Shown one piece after another: positions 62,579-64,000 of a stretch of DNA of 64,000 bases; the first letter of the stretch is position 1, and each line of letters starts with the position of its first letter. A model generated the notes under the pieces. That model did not search any database. It was not told the DNA's origin and saw only the letters and a program-made list of their open reading frames with translations. The translations under genes and the position numbers were made by a program. Origin of the DNA: JADCGM01 sp943370355 (lineage in GTDB: Bacteria; Pseudomonadota; Alphaproteobacteria; Sphingomonadales; Sphingomonadaceae). The stretch covers positions 6,129 through 70,128 of the forward strand of contig CALRQP020000020.1 in the NCBI GenBank assembly GCA_943370355.1. The letters run 5' to 3'.

Positions 62579-63327
62579 TGCACCGCCGCCTTGAGCTTCG
62601 GCTCAAGCGCTGCCCAGGAGAACACGTCCTTCTGCATGTCGCCGTTGATCAGGAAGCCCGGTGTGCCGGTCAGGCCATGGCCTTCGACGGCATCCTTGGC
62701 GATCTTCGACAGCGCATCGATCTGCGTCTTGTTCGACACGCACTGCGCGAGCTTGCCGCGCGGCAGCCCGCGTGCTGCGAAGAAGCTGCCGAGCCCCGCC
62801 GCATCAATATAGGCCATCGACTGCTCGGCCTGCGGCAGCGCGCCGATCTTCTCGAGTTCGGGCTGGCCCTTGCCCATCACCGCCTGCTCCCAGGTCTCCT
62901 GCTGCTCATAGAGCCCATCGACCATGCGGAAATAGGTGCCCGGCTCGCCGCAGCGCGCCGCGAGCGTCACCGCGAGATCGACCGGGTTCAGGATGAAGTC
63001 ACGCCGCTCGAGGCTCAGCAGCCCCTTGGCGATATAGTCATGCTTGATCGTGGCGAGGCCCTGCTCGTTGAACTCGCGGCAGTGCGGGCACCAGAGCGAG
63101 GCGAACTCGACGAGCTTGACCTTCGCATTGGGGTTGCCGATACGGAACCCGCCTTCGGGCGTCGCCGCCACGGTCTCGGTCCAGTCGGTGCCAGCGGGCG
63201 CTGTAACCGACGCGGTCGCCTCGGTCTTCGGCGCGGACGCATCCTCCGCTTTCTTGTCGCAGGACGCGAGCATCGCAAGCGACAGGGCGGCCAGCACAGC
63301 AAGCGACCGCGAACGAGCGAACAGCAT
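62575..63327 (-). CDS. DsbA-like thioredoxin lipoprotein (second of two)
   Basis: The 250-residue protein has a lipoprotein-type signal with the lipobox LASC (Cys23). Its DsbA-like domain has CPHC at Cys80-Cys83 (SLWCPHCREF) and cis-proline in LTGTPGFLING. It is a paralogue of the next gene, with the same ATPEGG-x-IGNP lead-in. The pair may divide work between a free or anchored form and a lipid-anchored one. An in-frame ATG 27 codons upstream would put the lipobox too far inside. Confidence 0.9.
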   Translation of the reverse strand: MLFARSRSLAVLAALSLAMLASCDKKAEDASAPKTEATASVTAPAGTDWTETVAATPEGGFRIGNPNAKVKLVEFASLWCPHCREFNEQGLATIKHDYIAKGLLSLERRDFILNPVDLAVTLAARCGEPGTYFRMVDGLYEQQETWEQAVMGKGQPELEKIGALPQAEQSMAYIDAAGLGSFFAARGLPRGKLAQCVSNKTQIDALSKIAKDAVEGHGLTGTPGFLINGDMQKDVFSWAALEPKLKAAVQ

Positions 63328-63400
63328 GATCGTTTCCCCACTCAATACGTGCGAGTGACTCGCGCACGCCTCCCACCGGCTTATGCAGCCGCGCTTTCGC

Positions 63401-63892
63401 CTATTCAATAAGCGGCGGGCCCTTGGTCACCGGAATCTGCCGCGCCAGCCCCTCAAGCGCCGCACGCAGCGACGGGTCGCCGATCGCCTTCAGCGAACTC
63501 TGCGTCTCGACGGTGAGCGGCGTGTCGGCGACATCGGCCCGCTTTGCCGCGCGCTTCGGCAACTCGCCCTGCCGCAGCGCGATCCGCGCCACCGCCGCAT
63601 AGCCGAAGAAGCGGTTCACCCGCTCGACGATCTGCGGCTCGACATGCTGCAATGTGATCGCAAATGGCCCGGCGCAGATCACCGTCAACGTCCCGCCCGA
63701 CCGCTTGCCATGCGGGAAACTCAGCGAATCGGGCGCGCTGTGCTTGGCATAGGCGTCTCCGACAATGTCGCTCCACCGCGACACGATCGAGCTTTCGACA
63801 AACCCGAACTTGCGAAACGCCGCACGGCCGGCCGCCGGGACGATATCCCCCACCGCCCGCGTCCCCCGCCGCCGTTCCTCCGTTTCCCGCAT
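63401..63892 (-). CDS. DUF721 (DciA-like) protein
   Basis: The 163-residue protein has the DUF721 domain, known in some bacteria as DciA, which helps load the replicative helicase. It has SIVSRWSDIVGDAYAKHSAPDSLSFPHGKR and LTVICAGPFAITLQHVEPQIVERVNRFFGY (key residues). The location next to dsbA and smc is common in alphaproteobacteria. Helicase loading for this long form is inference. Confidence 0.85.
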   Translation of the reverse strand: MRETEERRRGTRAVGDIVPAAGRAAFRKFGFVESSIVSRWSDIVGDAYAKHSAPDSLSFPHGKRSGGTLTVICAGPFAITLQHVEPQIVERVNRFFGYAAVARIALRQGELPKRAAKRADVADTPLTVETQSSLKAIGDPSLRAALEGLARQIPVTKGPPLIE

Positions 63893-63954
63893 CGCCAACA
63901 CATGCCATGAGGGGGACATGCACGTCCCGCAAAAACTGCGCGCATCCCCCTCCC

Positions 63955-63982
63955 CGTCATCCCGGCGCACGCCGGGACCCAG
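63955..63982. repeat. REP-like unit, related to 51854-51948
   Basis: CGTCATCCCGGCG-CA-CGCCGGGACCCAG begins and ends like the unit at 51854 (CGTCAT...CCAG) and forms a hairpin CCCGGCG/CGCCGGG. It lies past the start of DUF721 near the end of the window. Confidence 0.8.
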
Positions 63983-64000
63983 TAGCAAAACAACCGAGGC

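Overview
The window is GC-rich, densely coded DNA from an alphaproteobacterium, most likely a member of the Sphingomonadales. Several gene sets point this way: flagellar control by a FliX/FlbD pair with FlaF; a ChpT-type phosphotransferase with a CtrA-like half-site in front of it; COQ9; TonB-dependent transport; PEP-CTERM sorting; and the smc - dsbA - dsbA - DUF721 order. The organism call is inference, because no rRNA gene is present.

The first 20.5 kb is a flagellar and chemotaxis cluster: a cheY tail, cheD and a cheU-position gene; flaF (-); motA, motB, fliL; fliN-fliO-fliP (-); flgC, fliE, fliQ, fliR, flhB; fliX (-); flgI, flgJ/cheL and a flbY-like gene; flgB and a large FlaEY-like beta-propeller gene (-); fliG, fliH; then fliF, fliN, flbD, flhA. 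Together these encode the stator, MS-ring, C-ring, part of the rod, the P-ring and most of the type III export gate. fliM, fliI, fliJ, flbT and the hook and filament genes are not in the window. Three intergenic regions carry the same near-palindrome, of the form CCCGGCAA-N4-TGCCGAG. It resembles the FlbD-binding ftr element of Caulobacter and probably connects the transcription units through FlbD.

From 20.6 to 35.6 kb the genes are mostly housekeeping or accessory. They are a membrane-anchored HELAH zincin-like protein, a cyclic-nucleotide-domain/thioredoxin-reductase-like fusion, guaA, a PEP-CTERM protein, chpT, a cold-shock protein, a potassium-channel-like protein, an AIM24-family protein, tgt, a MATE exporter, an FKBP, rpsU, an HxlR regulator, coq9 and an acyltransferase. 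Two tRNA-Val genes (anticodons TAC and CAC) lie at 35.6 and 37.6 kb, around a lipoprotein, a cation-diffusion facilitator and a DUF3297 gene.

From 37.7 to 46.5 kb is a region of proteostasis and DNA-repair genes: a DUF4142 protein, HU, lon, a CorA/ZntB-type transporter, an AdaA-AlkA fusion overlapping ogt, clpX and clpP. From 46.6 to 64 kb come a TonB-dependent receptor, an EF-hand protein, a MarR-GNAT fusion, queA, a cyclophilin, coaD, a polyprenyl synthase, xseB, an acyl-CoA ligase, a NarL-type two-component pair, smc, two DsbA-like thioredoxins and DUF721.

No rRNA, prophage, insertion sequence, CRISPR array or integrase was seen. No stretch longer than about 300 bases lacks a gene. The main repeats are REP-like 28-base palindromic elements, a head-to-head pair at 51854-51948 and a related single unit at 63955-63982.
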